Assembly: GCF_039839375.1 (NCBI RefSeq)
Contig: NZ_JBDOQU010000004.1
Coordinates: 202,033-266,032, forward strand
Origin: JBDOQU01 sp039839375
Lineage (GTDB): Bacteria > Pseudomonadota > Alphaproteobacteria > DSM-16000 > Inquilinaceae
Direction of reading: 5' to 3'
DNA length: 64,000 bases
Shown: piece by piece, positions 1 through 7,649 of the stretch
Layout: every line of letters begins with the position of its first letter
Numbering within the stretch: position 1 is the stretch's first letter
Notes under the pieces: generated by a model
Told to the model about the DNA's origin: nothing
The model's input: only the letters and a program-made list of their open reading frames with translations
Databases searched by the model: none
Program-made: the position numbers and the translations under genes

Positions 1-2
1 GG

Positions 3-251
3 TTCCAGCTGGAAAGCCGTCTCGTCGGCTGGGACGACAAATGGCTCTACCTGGAGCAGCGGTTCGAGACGATGGACGGAAAGTCCGCCGCCTCCGCGAT
101 GGTCCGCGCGGTCTTCCTCGGCGGCGGCCACACCATCCCCACGGCGGAAATCATCGCCGCCGCCGACATCTCCCCCACATCCCCCGCCCTCCCACCCGAC
201 TTCGCCGCCTGGATCGCCGCGGAGGATGGTGGGCGGGAGGTTATGCCATAA
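3..251 (+). CDS. Thioesterase-like (hotdog) protein, C-terminal part
   Basis: The gene enters from the left edge and only its last 82 codons are present; the frame begins at base 3 and stops with TAA at 249-251. The fragment contains RLVGWDDKWLYLEQRFE followed by an alanine/proline-rich tail, a pattern typical of the thioesterase-like hotdog proteins that hydrolyse acyl-CoA esters in the cytoplasm. The active-site part of the domain would lie upstream of the window, so substrate and activity cannot be judged. The family call rests on this short motif. Confidence 0.6.
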   Translation, partial: FQLESRLVGWDDKWLYLEQRFETMDGKSAASAMVRAVFLGGGHTIPTAEIIAAADISPTSPALPPDFAAWIAAEDGGREVMP

Positions 252-254
252 AAA

Positions 255-284
255 TTGGCAAGGTTTGCCAGAACGCGCTATGCT
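255..284 (+). promoter_or_regulatory. Promoter with palindromic operator for the parDE pair
   Basis: A -35-like TTGGCA (255-260) and a -10-like TATGCT (279-284) are 18 bases apart. Between them sits a perfect dyad, TGGCAA (256-261) and TTGCCA (265-270) separated by GGT. ParD-family ribbon-helix-helix antitoxins normally repress their own promoter through such dyads, so this is the likely autoregulatory operator. A Shine-Dalgarno AAAGGAG lies at 293-299, ahead of the ATG at 309. Confidence 0.5.
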
Positions 285-308
285 GATGGCTGAAAGGAGT
301 CTCCATCC

Positions 309-554
309 ATGGCGACGATGAACATCTCTCTACCTGATCCGATGAAGGTCTGGGTTGAAAGCCAGACCGACGGCGTCCGGTACGGCAATGCAAGCGACTA
401 TATGCGCGACCTGATCCGGAAGGATCAGGAACGTCAGGCCGCGATTGCGTCATTGCAGGCGGCTATTACGGAAGGCGTCGAAAGCGGCGAGGCCGAACCG
501 TTCGACGCGACGGCCTTCAAGCTGCGCATGCGCGAGCGGCATGTCGTCCGATAG
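309..554 (+). CDS. parD: ParD-family antitoxin
   Basis: This 81-residue protein has the N-terminal beta strand and helices of a ribbon-helix-helix DNA-binding domain (MNISLPDPMKVWVESQT, then YGNASDYMRDLIR) and an acidic C-terminal tail (ITEGVESGEAEPFDATAF) of the kind that wraps the cognate toxin. It should neutralise the ParE-like toxin encoded next and repress the shared promoter. The start is fixed by AAAGGAG about 9 bases upstream. The coding region overlaps the toxin start by 14 bases, the usual coupled arrangement of type II modules. Confidence 0.88.
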   Translation: MATMNISLPDPMKVWVESQTDGVRYGNASDYMRDLIRKDQERQAAIASLQAAITEGVESGEAEPFDATAFKLRMRERHVVR

Positions 555-858
555 GCTCACTCATTACCGGCTTCTCCCGAAAACGCTCGACGATCTTGAT
601 GAGATATGGCGCTACAGCGCCGAAACCTGGTCGCTCGACCAAGCCGACCGTTACATCGACGATCTCACCCGGACATTCGAATCCCTGACGTCCATGCCGA
701 CCATCGCGAGGGAACGGAGCGAATTCAATCCGCCCGTCCGCATTCACGTCCATGGGGCGCATCTCGTCATCTACACGATCGCCGAGGATCATATCGCGAT
801 CCTGCGTATTCTTGGCGGCCGGCAGGATTGGCGAAAACTTCTCCAGGCGCTGGATTGA
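541..858 (+). CDS. parE: ParE/RelE-fold toxin
   Basis: The 105-residue protein matches the ParE branch of the RelE/ParE superfamily: N-terminal helices with LDDLDEIWRYSAETWSLDQADRYIDDL, the core strands RIHVHGAHLVIYTI, and the terminal ILRILGGRQDW. ParE proteins usually poison DNA gyrase. I start it at ATG 541 inside the antitoxin gene because a longer frame opening at 445 adds arginine-rich residues foreign to the family. With parD it makes a complete type II toxin-antitoxin operon. The gyrase target is inferred from the family only. Confidence 0.85.
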   Translation: MSSDRLTHYRLLPKTLDDLDEIWRYSAETWSLDQADRYIDDLTRTFESLTSMPTIARERSEFNPPVRIHVHGAHLVIYTIAEDHIAILRILGGRQDWRKLLQALD

Positions 859-961
859 TCCTGGAGCAGTCGTCTTTCCCAGTTGCGCAACCGCGATCAA
901 ACGGGGCGCGTCTCCATCTTCCTTAATCGGCCTCGAAGCGCGATCATCGGGAGAGGGAGCC

Positions 962-1858
962 ATGACACCGTCCGACGACATCCTCGACTTCTACGCCCGC
1001 CAGTCGGCCATGACTGATCCCGGCCGCCACGGGGAAAGGTTCAGAGACCTTCCTGGCGATCCGGCCGGGACCATGCAGGCGGTCCAGGGGCTGATGATCT
1101 ATGAGCGCGTGGCGCAGGAATATTACGGCGTCCGCCTGACCGACCAGCGGCGTGAGGAGAGCCATATCCGCGGCGTCGCGGAGATGCTGGACGTGCTGCT
1201 TGCGCTCGACGACCGCCTCTTGTCGGAAGCGCGCCCGCCGGAGCGGCGGCTGGCCGGCATCTGCCGGAACTTCGCGACACTGATGGTCTCGATGCTGAGG
1301 GCGAAGGGCGTTCCGGCGCGGCTGCGCGGTGGGTTCGGGACCTACTTCAATCCCGGCTGGTTCGAGGATCACTGGGTCTGCGAATATTGGGACGCCGGGG
1401 CGGGGTGCTGGCGTCTCGCCGATCCGCAGTTCGACGCCGTGTGGATGGAACGGTTCGGCATCGACCACGACGTTCTGGATGTTCCCCGCGACCGCTTCAT
1501 CGCCGCCCCGGACGCCTGGCGCATGTGCCGCGCCGGAGAGGCCGATCCCGACAGGTTCGGCATCGCCTTCAACGGCCTGCGCGGGCTGTGGTTCGTCGCC
1601 GGTGACCTGCTGCGCGACCTCGCCGCCCTCAACGGCCGGGAGATGCTGCCCTGGGACGTCTGGGGCGATCTGCCGATGCCGGACTGGCGGCCGGACGATG
1701 CCGAACTTGCCTTCCTCGACCGGCTGGCGGGGCTGACGGCGACGCCGGATCGCCATTTCCATGAGTGGCGCACGCTCTATCTGGAGGATGATCGCCTCCC
1801 CGTGCCGGCCAAGGTCTTTAACGCGCTCCGGCAGCGGGAGGAGGCGGTGGCCGCATGA
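962..1858 (+). CDS. Transglutaminase-like domain protein
   Basis: A 298-residue soluble protein with the papain-fold transglutaminase core in its middle third. The catalytic Cys lies in GICRNFATLMVSMLRAKGVPARLR, the His in WFEDHWVCEYW and the Asp in WRLADPQFD, so the triad is intact. Bacterial members act as proteases or amide hydrolases and the substrate cannot be predicted. ATG 962 follows a GGGAGAGGGAG-like ribosome site; upstream in-frame codons look non-coding. The stop overlaps the next gene (ATGA), so it is co-transcribed with the AraC-type regulator. Confidence 0.82.
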   Translation: MTPSDDILDFYARQSAMTDPGRHGERFRDLPGDPAGTMQAVQGLMIYERVAQEYYGVRLTDQRREESHIRGVAEMLDVLLALDDRLLSEARPPERRLAGICRNFATLMVSMLRAKGVPARLRGGFGTYFNPGWFEDHWVCEYWDAGAGCWRLADPQFDAVWMERFGIDHDVLDVPRDRFIAAPDAWRMCRAGEADPDRFGIAFNGLRGLWFVAGDLLRDLAALNGREMLPWDVWGDLPMPDWRPDDAELAFLDRLAGLTATPDRHFHEWRTLYLEDDRLPVPAKVFNALRQREEAVAA

Positions 1859-2718
1859 CGGCGCGGGCGACTGCGACGAGGCGGGGCCGTATCGAACGGG
1901 CGCTCTGGTTCATCGAGAGCCACCACGCCGAGCCGATCACGCTCAACCAGATCGCGGAGATCTGCGCCCTGTCCCGGTGGGAGATGTCGCGAGCCTTCCA
2001 TGGCGAGATGGGCATGTCTTTCTCCGCCTATCTCCGCGGTCGCCGGCTGACGGAGGCGGCGCGCAACCTCGCCGCCGGGACGTCGGACATCTTCGACGTA
2101 GCGCTGGAGGCGGGCTACGGCTCCCGCGAGGCCTTCGCCCGCGCCTTCCGTTCCCGCTTCGGCCTGACGCCCGGCGAGGTCCGAGCCCGACAATCGGTTG
2201 AAGGGCTGGACCTTGTCCGGCCGGTAAGGCGGCAATGCCCGTCGCCGGTGCTGAAGGAACCGGCGATCAGGGCCGTGCGCCCCCTGTCGATCGCCGGGAT
2301 TTCCGGCCGGCTGCCCGCTGGCGGCCATGCCGGCATTCCGGCGCTGTGGCAGCGCCTCCACCAGAAGATGGGCTTCATCGCCGATCAGGTGGGGGAGCAG
2401 GGCTACGGCATATGCTCCGGCGGGGCGGATGGCGGCTACGATTATCTGGCCGGCGTGGAAGTCGCCGATCTCTCGGAGCTCCCGGCGGGGATGACGGCCA
2501 TCCGCCTTCCCGCCGGACGCTATGCGGTCTTCGGGCATCGGGGACATGTCACTGACCTGGCGATTCTGGCGGAGACGATATTCACTCGCTGGCTGCCCGG
2601 CTCCGGCCACAGCGTCGCCGGCTTCCCCGATCTAGTGGAACGGTACGACCGGGCGTTCGATCCCTGGACCGGCTGGGGGCGGGTGGAAATCTGGGTTCCG
2701 CTCGCTTCCCCTCCATAA
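1855..2718 (+). CDS. AraC-family regulator with GyrI-like effector domain
   Basis: The 287-residue protein begins with two AraC helix-turn-helix units (IERALWFIESHHAEPITLNQIAEICALSRWEMSRAF, then DIFDVALEAGYGSREAFARAFRSRFGLTPGEVR) and ends with a GyrI-like small-molecule-binding domain (about residues 140-285, closing FDPWTGWGRVEIWVPL). This is the Rob/SoxS-BmrR architecture: ligand binding at the C-terminus alters DNA binding at the N-terminus. ATGA overlap with the transglutaminase gene implies coupled translation, so the enzyme may be part of its response. The ligand is unknown. Confidence 0.88.
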   Translation: MTARATATRRGRIERALWFIESHHAEPITLNQIAEICALSRWEMSRAFHGEMGMSFSAYLRGRRLTEAARNLAAGTSDIFDVALEAGYGSREAFARAFRSRFGLTPGEVRARQSVEGLDLVRPVRRQCPSPVLKEPAIRAVRPLSIAGISGRLPAGGHAGIPALWQRLHQKMGFIADQVGEQGYGICSGGADGGYDYLAGVEVADLSELPAGMTAIRLPAGRYAVFGHRGHVTDLAILAETIFTRWLPGSGHSVAGFPDLVERYDRAFDPWTGWGRVEIWVPLASPP

Positions 2719-2723
2719 TGGTC

Positions 2724-2879
2724 ATGCCGGACCATGATCCGGCATTCATGCGGCGTCGACAGTGGGCGAAGCCGCACCCGGTTCTTCGCCCTTCGGCGAA
2801 ACGGCGAGGGCCAATGGATTCCGGCTCGGGGGCCGGAATGACCAACAAAAACAAGGTCATGCTGGACTTGATCCAGCAT
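2724..2879. repeat. Dispersed hairpin repeats (three palindromes)
   Basis: Between the convergent AraC and PAS_5 genes lie three palindromes: 2724-2745 (arms ATGCCGGA/TCCGGCAT), 2818-2839 (arms ATTCCGGC/GCCGGAAT) and 2859-2879 (arms ATGCTGGA/TCCAGCAT around CTTGA). The same elements recur at about 12.7, 24.8, 32.4, 47.8, 56.4 and 59.3 kb. They may also end transcription from both flanking genes. Confidence 0.85.
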
Positions 2880-2933
2880 CCATGCGGTGTTGAAGGAAGC
2901 CAGAATCTCGCCAGATCCTCGCCTGACCGGCCT

Positions 2934-3446
2934 TCAGAACAGCTTCGGATAGATCCTCCGCGGCGTGCCGAAGGAATCGCCGGCGGCGTAATCCTCCATC
3001 GCCAGGCACAGATCGATGGTCGAGCCGTCGCGGGCCAGCGGCAGCATGCAGAATTCCGAATGCAGCGGCGCCCCGTCCGGCATGATGACGAAATCCCGGC
3101 CGAAGATCGGTTCGCCCGTCTCCAGCATCTCCTCATAGAGCCGCCGCCAGGCTGAATTGTCGTCGGCGAAGGGCGTGTCGTCCAGATAGCGGCGCGTGAA
3201 GTCCAGCCCGGTCCGCGCCACCACGCCGGTGCCCACCACGCGGTACCAGACACGCAAGGGCTCGCGTTCGATCTCCGTCAGCATCAGATTGGGCAGGAGG
3301 CGGACGATGTCGGCCGGATCGATGTCGGCGCGGCGGGGGAATTGCCGGTCGCCGCGCGCGGCGCGCCAATAATCGTGAAGCTCGATCACCTTTTCCGACG
3401 ACAATTGATCGACGGACAGACGTTCGAATGCGTCGGTCTGCGACAT
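2934..3446 (-). CDS. PAS_5-family domain protein
   Basis: A 170-residue soluble protein consisting almost wholly of one PAS_5-type domain. Recognisable parts are the helix ELHDYWRAARGDRQFPRRADIDPADIVRLLPNLMLTEI, the strand LRVWYRVVGTGVVARTGLDFT and the terminal PLARDGSTIDLCLAMEDY. Such stand-alone domains occur in many copies in alphaproteobacteria and are presumed ligand sensors without an output domain; none has a firm function. A paralogue lies directly upstream on the same strand, 34 bases away. Confidence 0.78.
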   Translation of the reverse strand: MSQTDAFERLSVDQLSSEKVIELHDYWRAARGDRQFPRRADIDPADIVRLLPNLMLTEIEREPLRVWYRVVGTGVVARTGLDFTRRYLDDTPFADDNSAWRRLYEEMLETGEPIFGRDFVIMPDGAPLHSEFCMLPLARDGSTIDLCLAMEDYAAGDSFGTPRRIYPKLF

Positions 3447-3480
3447 GCCGGCAGCTTAGTGCAAAATCGAAAGGATTTGA

Positions 3481-4044
3481 CTAAAGAACCGGTTCGCCTG
3501 CGGAAGGAATCTCCCGCCGCTCGACGGCATAGTTCCGTCGAGGCTCCGGGAAACGGTCCTCCCCGACGCTGTCGAAATCCTCGATGCTCAGGCATTGGGC
3601 GATGTCCGGCCCGCCGGCCGACAGGGGGAACATCGCGAATTCGTAGCGGGCGGGCTTGCCCCTGGCGGTGATGACGTAGTCCGCGCCGAAGATCGGCGCC
3701 GCGGTCTCGATCATCTCCGCATAGAGATCCAGCCACATGTCCGCCTCCGCGGCGAACCCCGTCTCCCGTATGCTCAGGTCGGTGTAGTCGTAGCCCGCGC
3801 CGGCGACGCAGGCCGTCCCGACCAGCCGGAAGCGGACGTCCAGCGGGTCTTGCCGGATCTCGCTCAGGATCAGATAGGGCAGGACCGGCTTCATCTCGAT
3901 GGGGTCCAAATCCCGCCGGTCGGGATAGGGCCGGTCCAGGCTCTTCTCCCGCCAATGGGCGAGAAGCCATTTCACGCGCGGAGAGGCGACCTCGTCCACC
4001 GTCAGGCGCTCGACTGTACCGGTCTGGCTCGAAACCTCGGTCAT
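3481..4044 (-). CDS. PAS_5-family domain protein, tandem paralogue
   Basis: This 187-residue protein aligns along its length with the product of the next gene downstream: WLLAHWREKSLDRPYPDRRDLDPIEMKPVLPYLILSEI, then LDVRFRLVGTACVAGAGYDYT, then FPLSAGGPDIAQCLSIEDF. It therefore carries the same single PAS_5-like domain and no visible output or membrane segment. The short gap and shared strand suggest one transcript produced by tandem duplication, after which the two copies diverged considerably. Confidence 0.78.
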   Translation of the reverse strand: MTEVSSQTGTVERLTVDEVASPRVKWLLAHWREKSLDRPYPDRRDLDPIEMKPVLPYLILSEIRQDPLDVRFRLVGTACVAGAGYDYTDLSIRETGFAAEADMWLDLYAEMIETAAPIFGADYVITARGKPARYEFAMFPLSAGGPDIAQCLSIEDFDSVGEDRFPEPRRNYAVERREIPSAGEPVL

Positions 4045-4116
4045 GGGGACCCGATCGGCTGATGCAACTTGACCAGCCTATCGGGGGAGCATGAACAACC
4101 TATGAATGATCGGCCT

Positions 4117-4467
4117 TCAGGCCGACTCCAGGCGGCGCACCTCGATCCATTGCCGGCCCTTCAAATGGGGACATGTGCGGGAGAGGGCGACCGCCTCGTC
4201 GTAATCGTCGGCCTCGATGACGAAGACGCCGGTGATCGCGTCCGCCGTTTCCGCGAATGGACCTTCGCCTTCCGTCACCTCGTCATCCTCCACCCTGAGA
4301 TGGCGTCCGCCGTCATTGGTCAGCTTCTCGCCGCCGCGCATCTTGCCTTTGGCGGCGACGCTTTCGGCCCATCTCTTGTAGTCCTCGATAGCGGCGGTCG
4401 CCTCGTCCGGGGTCGACGCCAAGGCGTCGGCCGGCCGTTCGTGGAAGAAGAGCATGAAATGCGGCAT
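4117..4467 (-). CDS. YCII-family (DGPF) protein
   Basis: The 116-residue protein has the ferredoxin-like YCII fold: MPHFMLFFHE at the start, a central GPFAETADAITGVFVIEADDYDEAVALSRTCPHLK, and a final strand WIEVRRLE. YCII proteins are small dimers related to dehalogenase and muconolactone-isomerase folds; many lie beside ECF sigma factors, but none is visible here. No catalytic assignment is possible. The length is normal for the family. Confidence 0.8.
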   Translation of the reverse strand: MPHFMLFFHERPADALASTPDEATAAIEDYKRWAESVAAKGKMRGGEKLTNDGGRHLRVEDDEVTEGEGPFAETADAITGVFVIEADDYDEAVALSRTCPHLKGRQWIEVRRLESA

Positions 4468-4557
4468 CCCGGTTCCTGTTCCTTATCAGCGGTTCGGGGT
4501 CTGCGGCCCGAGCCTAAGCATCCACGGCGCGCTGACAAGGGGCTAGGAGAAGGAGCC

Positions 4558-5355
4558 TCAGCGGCGGCCTGCGACGATGGCGTTGATGTCGGCGTAGGAA
4601 AGCGCCTCCCGCAGGTCATCCTTGCCGATGAAATCGGCGGCCAGCGCCGCGGTATGGCGCCAGATCTCCTCCGCGATCGACGATCCGGCGCTCAACCGTC
4701 GCACGCCCAGATCCTTGAGGTCGGCCGGAGAGGGCAGGGTCGGGCGCGCCATGATATTGACCGGCAGGTCGGTCCCTTGGACCACCTCGCCGATGCCGGC
4801 CGGGTCGGTCAGCCCCGGAACGAACAGCCCGTCCGCGCCGGCCTCGCGATAGCGCCGCGCCCGGTCCAGCGTCTCTGCCACGGCCTTCCCCTCGCCGGCC
4901 AGCCCGCGCAGAAAGACATCCGTCCGCGCATTGACGAAGACGTCGACCCCCGTCCGCGCGCAATCCCGCTTCACCCGCTCGATCTTCGCGCAGAGAAGGT
5001 CGGGCGATTCCGTTCCGTCCTCGATATTGATCCCCACCGCGCCGGCATCGGCCAGCCGCGCCACATTCTCGCCGACCAGCGCGGGATCGTCCGAATAACC
5101 ACCCTCGACATCGACAGTCAGCGGCGCGCGGACGATCCGCGCGATGCCGGCGACGGTCGCGGCCAGAAGCTCGACCGGCAGCGCGTCGCCGTCCGGATAG
5201 CCATGCGCCCAGGCGACCCCGGCGCTGGTCGTCGCAATCGCCGGCGCGCCCAGACTCTCGATCAATCGCGCGCTGCCCGGATCCCAGGCATTGGCGAGCA
5301 ACAGCAGGTCGGGTCCTTCATGGAGCCGGCGGAAGAGAGCGGCGGTATCGGTCAT
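4558..5355 (-). CDS. Isocitrate lyase / PEP mutase superfamily enzyme
   Basis: A 265-residue TIM-barrel protein of the ICL/PEPM superfamily. Family landmarks are LLLANAWDPGSARLIESLGAPAIATTSAGVAWAHGYPDG near the N-terminus, the metal-site strand LTVDVEGGYSDDP, VGINIEDG, and FVNARTDVF. These enzymes form or cleave C-C or P-C bonds next to a carboxylate, as in methylisocitrate lyase, oxaloacetate hydrolase and phosphonopyruvate hydrolase. The short form seen here lacks a diagnostic substrate motif. It lies 90 bases upstream of the YCII gene on the same strand. Confidence 0.78.
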   Translation of the reverse strand: MTDTAALFRRLHEGPDLLLLANAWDPGSARLIESLGAPAIATTSAGVAWAHGYPDGDALPVELLAATVAGIARIVRAPLTVDVEGGYSDDPALVGENVARLADAGAVGINIEDGTESPDLLCAKIERVKRDCARTGVDVFVNARTDVFLRGLAGEGKAVAETLDRARRYREAGADGLFVPGLTDPAGIGEVVQGTDLPVNIMARPTLPSPADLKDLGVRRLSAGSSIAEEIWRHTAALAADFIGKDDLREALSYADINAIVAGRR

Positions 5356-5382
5356 CGGTGTCTCCTTCGTGAAAAAAGCCCC

Positions 5383-5476
5383 TCACCCTCCCGCTTCGCG
5401 GGTCCCTCCCTCTCCCACAAGTGGGAGAGGGTCAAGTTGGTAGCCCTCGCCCCTCCGTGGGAGAGGGTTGGGTGAG
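5383..5476. repeat. Intergenic hairpin element, probable terminator
   Basis: The gap between ogt and the PEP-mutase-like gene holds nested inverted repeats. A perfect 11-base stem, CCCTCTCCCAC (5408-5418) and GTGGGAGAGGG (5421-5431), has a two-base loop, and outer arms CCCTCACCC near 5383 and GGGTGAGGG near 5470 can pair around it. It lies downstream of ogt and may end that transcript. It differs from the CTTGA-loop repeats found elsewhere in the window. Confidence 0.6.
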
Positions 5477-5488
5477 GGGGAGGTTGGT

Positions 5489-6034
5489 TTACCCCAGCGG
5501 CAGTTCCGGGTCGGCGCGGAGGCAGCCTTCATGGGCCAGCAGCCAGCGCTTGCGCTCCATGCCGCCGCCATAGCCGGTCAGCGATCCGTCCGATCCGATG
5601 ACGCGATGGCAGGGCACGACGATCCCGACGGGGTTGGCCCCGTTGGCGAGGCCGACCGCCCGCACCGCCGCCGGGCGGCCGATCCGCCGGGCCAGCGTGC
5701 CGTAGGAGATCGTCTCCCCGCACGGGATGTCCCGCAGCGCCCGCCAGACGGAATTCTGGAAGTCCGTCCCGCCGGTCTTCACCGGCAGGCCGTCTATGGC
5801 CTCCAGCTCGCCCTCGAAATAGCGCGCCATCGCGTCGGTCAGGCCGCCGGGATTGCGCGCCTCCGTCAGCGTTCCGCTCTCCGGCCCGTACTGCCGGCGC
5901 ATCAGCAGCGACATCCGGTCCTCATAGTCGGTCCAGTCCGTCGCCCGCAGGCGCCCTTCCTCGTCGGCGACGATGACCAGGGCGCCGATCGGCGTCTTCA
6001 GCCGGTCGACCAGAAGGCGAAGGGGTTCAGGCAT
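5489..6034 (-). CDS. ogt: Methylated-DNA-protein cysteine methyltransferase
   Basis: The 181-residue protein removes O6-alkyl groups from guanine by irreversible transfer to its own cysteine. The signature PCHRVIGSDGSLTGYGGG is present, with the acceptor Cys in VVPCHRV, preceded by the helix-turn-helix FQNSVWRALRDIPCGETISYGTLARRIG. I start at ATG 6034 (MPEPLRLL), which overlaps the upstream Ada-AlkA stop by eight bases and has a GGGAGAG site ahead; a longer frame adds 12 arginine-rich residues. The two genes form a compact alkylation-repair operon. Confidence 0.93.
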   Translation of the reverse strand: MPEPLRLLVDRLKTPIGALVIVADEEGRLRATDWTDYEDRMSLLMRRQYGPESGTLTEARNPGGLTDAMARYFEGELEAIDGLPVKTGGTDFQNSVWRALRDIPCGETISYGTLARRIGRPAAVRAVGLANGANPVGIVVPCHRVIGSDGSLTGYGGGMERKRWLLAHEGCLRADPELPLG

Positions 6035-7550
6035 GTATCGTCTCTCCCGTAAAGGGTCTCGCCGCCGCATCGGCGGCCCATAGATGCTGGGCGGCGTAGG
6101 CGCGCCAGGGCCGCCAGGGCTCCGCCAGGCCGGAAAGCTCCGCCGGGCTCGGCCGCGCTCCGTCCGGCCGCGCCGCCCCGCGCAGCAGGCCGATATCGCT
6201 GGCCGGGAAGGCGTCGGTCTCCCGCACGGCGCGCAGCGCGATGTAATGGGCGGTCCAGTCGCCGATGCCCCTGATGGCGCGAAGCCGGGCGACCGTCTCC
6301 TCCACCGTGCCCTGCGGCTGGAACAGCAGCGGGTTCGCCAGCGCCGCCTCCGCCACCGCGATCAGCGCCGTCTTGCGCGCGCCGGGCATTCCCATCGGCG
6401 AAAGGTCCGCCGCCGCGACCTGGGCGGCGGTCGGGAAGGCCAGGGCCAGCGTCGGGTCGTGCCGTTCGGCCTCTGGTACGGCCGCGCCGCATAGCACCGC
6501 CAGCCTGCCGGCCAGCCGCCGCCCGGCCTCCACCGTCACCTGTTGGCCCAGCACGGCGCGCACCGCCAGTTCGAACCCGTCCCAGCCGCCGGGCGCGCGC
6601 AACCCCGGCCGTTCGGCGACCAGCGGGGCCAGGAGCGGGTCGCGCGCCAGATGGGCGCCGATGGTGGCGACATCCGCGCCCATGTCGAACACCCGGCGGA
6701 TGCGCGCGACGATCGCCGGCAGCGCCTTGACGCAGGGGAAGCGGATGGTCGCCGACAGGCAGTCCCGCTCCGGCAGATGCGCGATCTCCACCGTTCCCAG
6801 CCTGCCGTCATGCAGCACGGTCCGGCGGTAGGTCTGGCCCTCCACCCGCTCCACCCCGTCGACGGCGCGGGCGCGCAGATAGTCCAGCATCGCTGGCCAG
6901 TCATAGGGCGGACGGTAGCGGAGGCGGAGGACGACTCCCGACACAGCGGCCGTTCCCGCCACCTGGTCGGAAACGCCCTTGCGGCGCAGCGCGCCCGGCG
7001 GCCGGCGGAAAAGCTGCTGGAATGTCTCGTTGAACCGCCGGACACTGCCGAAGCCCGACGCCAGCGCGATTTCGGCCATCGGCATGGCGGTGTCGTGGAT
7101 AAGCTGCTTGGCGAACAGGACGCGCCGCGTCTGCGCCACCGCGACGGGGGATGCGCCCAGATGCTGCTTGAACAGGCGGCGGAGCTGCCGGCCGCCGACG
7201 CCCAGCCTTTCGGCCAGCGCCTCGACATTCGTCTCTTCGCCGTCCAGCGCCCCGTCGGCGATCAGCGCCAGCCCCCGGCTGACGGTGTTCGACGTGCCGC
7301 GCCATGAACCAAGGTCCGGCGCGGTCTCCGGCCGGCAGCGCAGGCAGGGCCGGAAGCCCGCCTCCTGCGCCGACGCGGCCGAAGGGTAGAACCGGCAATT
7401 CTCGAATTTCGGCGTCCGCGCCGGGCAGATCGGCCGGCAGTAGATGCCGGTCGAGGTGACGCCCACGAACAGGCGGCCGTCAAACCGCGCATCGCGGCTT
7501 TGCAGCGTCCTGTAGCAGGCTAGGGGATCGAGTGGATCGAGCTGTTCCAT
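6027..7550 (-). CDS. Ada-type regulator fused to AlkA DNA glycosylase
   Basis: The 507-residue protein combines three parts. Residues 1-80 are the Ada zinc domain that repairs methylphosphotriesters (CRPIC and CLRC supply four cysteines). Residues 90-190 are an AraC helix-turn-helix (LAERLGVGGRQLRRLFKQ). Residues about 200-500 are an AlkA-like 3-methyladenine glycosylase with the helix-hairpin-helix IRGIGDWTAHYIALRA and the Asp of FPASDIGLLRG. It senses methylation damage, activates transcription and excises alkylated bases. The guanine methyltransferase half of E. coli Ada is absent here and is supplied by the overlapping ogt gene. Confidence 0.93.
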   Translation of the reverse strand: MEQLDPLDPLACYRTLQSRDARFDGRLFVGVTSTGIYCRPICPARTPKFENCRFYPSAASAQEAGFRPCLRCRPETAPDLGSWRGTSNTVSRGLALIADGALDGEETNVEALAERLGVGGRQLRRLFKQHLGASPVAVAQTRRVLFAKQLIHDTAMPMAEIALASGFGSVRRFNETFQQLFRRPPGALRRKGVSDQVAGTAAVSGVVLRLRYRPPYDWPAMLDYLRARAVDGVERVEGQTYRRTVLHDGRLGTVEIAHLPERDCLSATIRFPCVKALPAIVARIRRVFDMGADVATIGAHLARDPLLAPLVAERPGLRAPGGWDGFELAVRAVLGQQVTVEAGRRLAGRLAVLCGAAVPEAERHDPTLALAFPTAAQVAAADLSPMGMPGARKTALIAVAEAALANPLLFQPQGTVEETVARLRAIRGIGDWTAHYIALRAVRETDAFPASDIGLLRGAARPDGARPSPAELSGLAEPWRPWRAYAAQHLWAADAAARPFTGETIHA

Positions 7551-7649
7551 GGCCGGAGGATGCCACGGCCCGGCCGGGCGCGCTCGCGGTTTTCGGACTC
7601 CAACGATCCACCTTGGCGATCCGCCCGGCCGGCATTCACGATTGCGGGA

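Noticed and set aside
752..961. N-terminal extension of the transglutaminase gene
   Set aside because: The extra 70 codons overlap the parE gene and have no coding character; ATG 962 has a good ribosome site.
4069..5475. Long plus-strand open frame antisense to the YCII and PEP-mutase-like genes
   Set aside because: No domain is recognisable, and both opposite-strand genes are clear family members.
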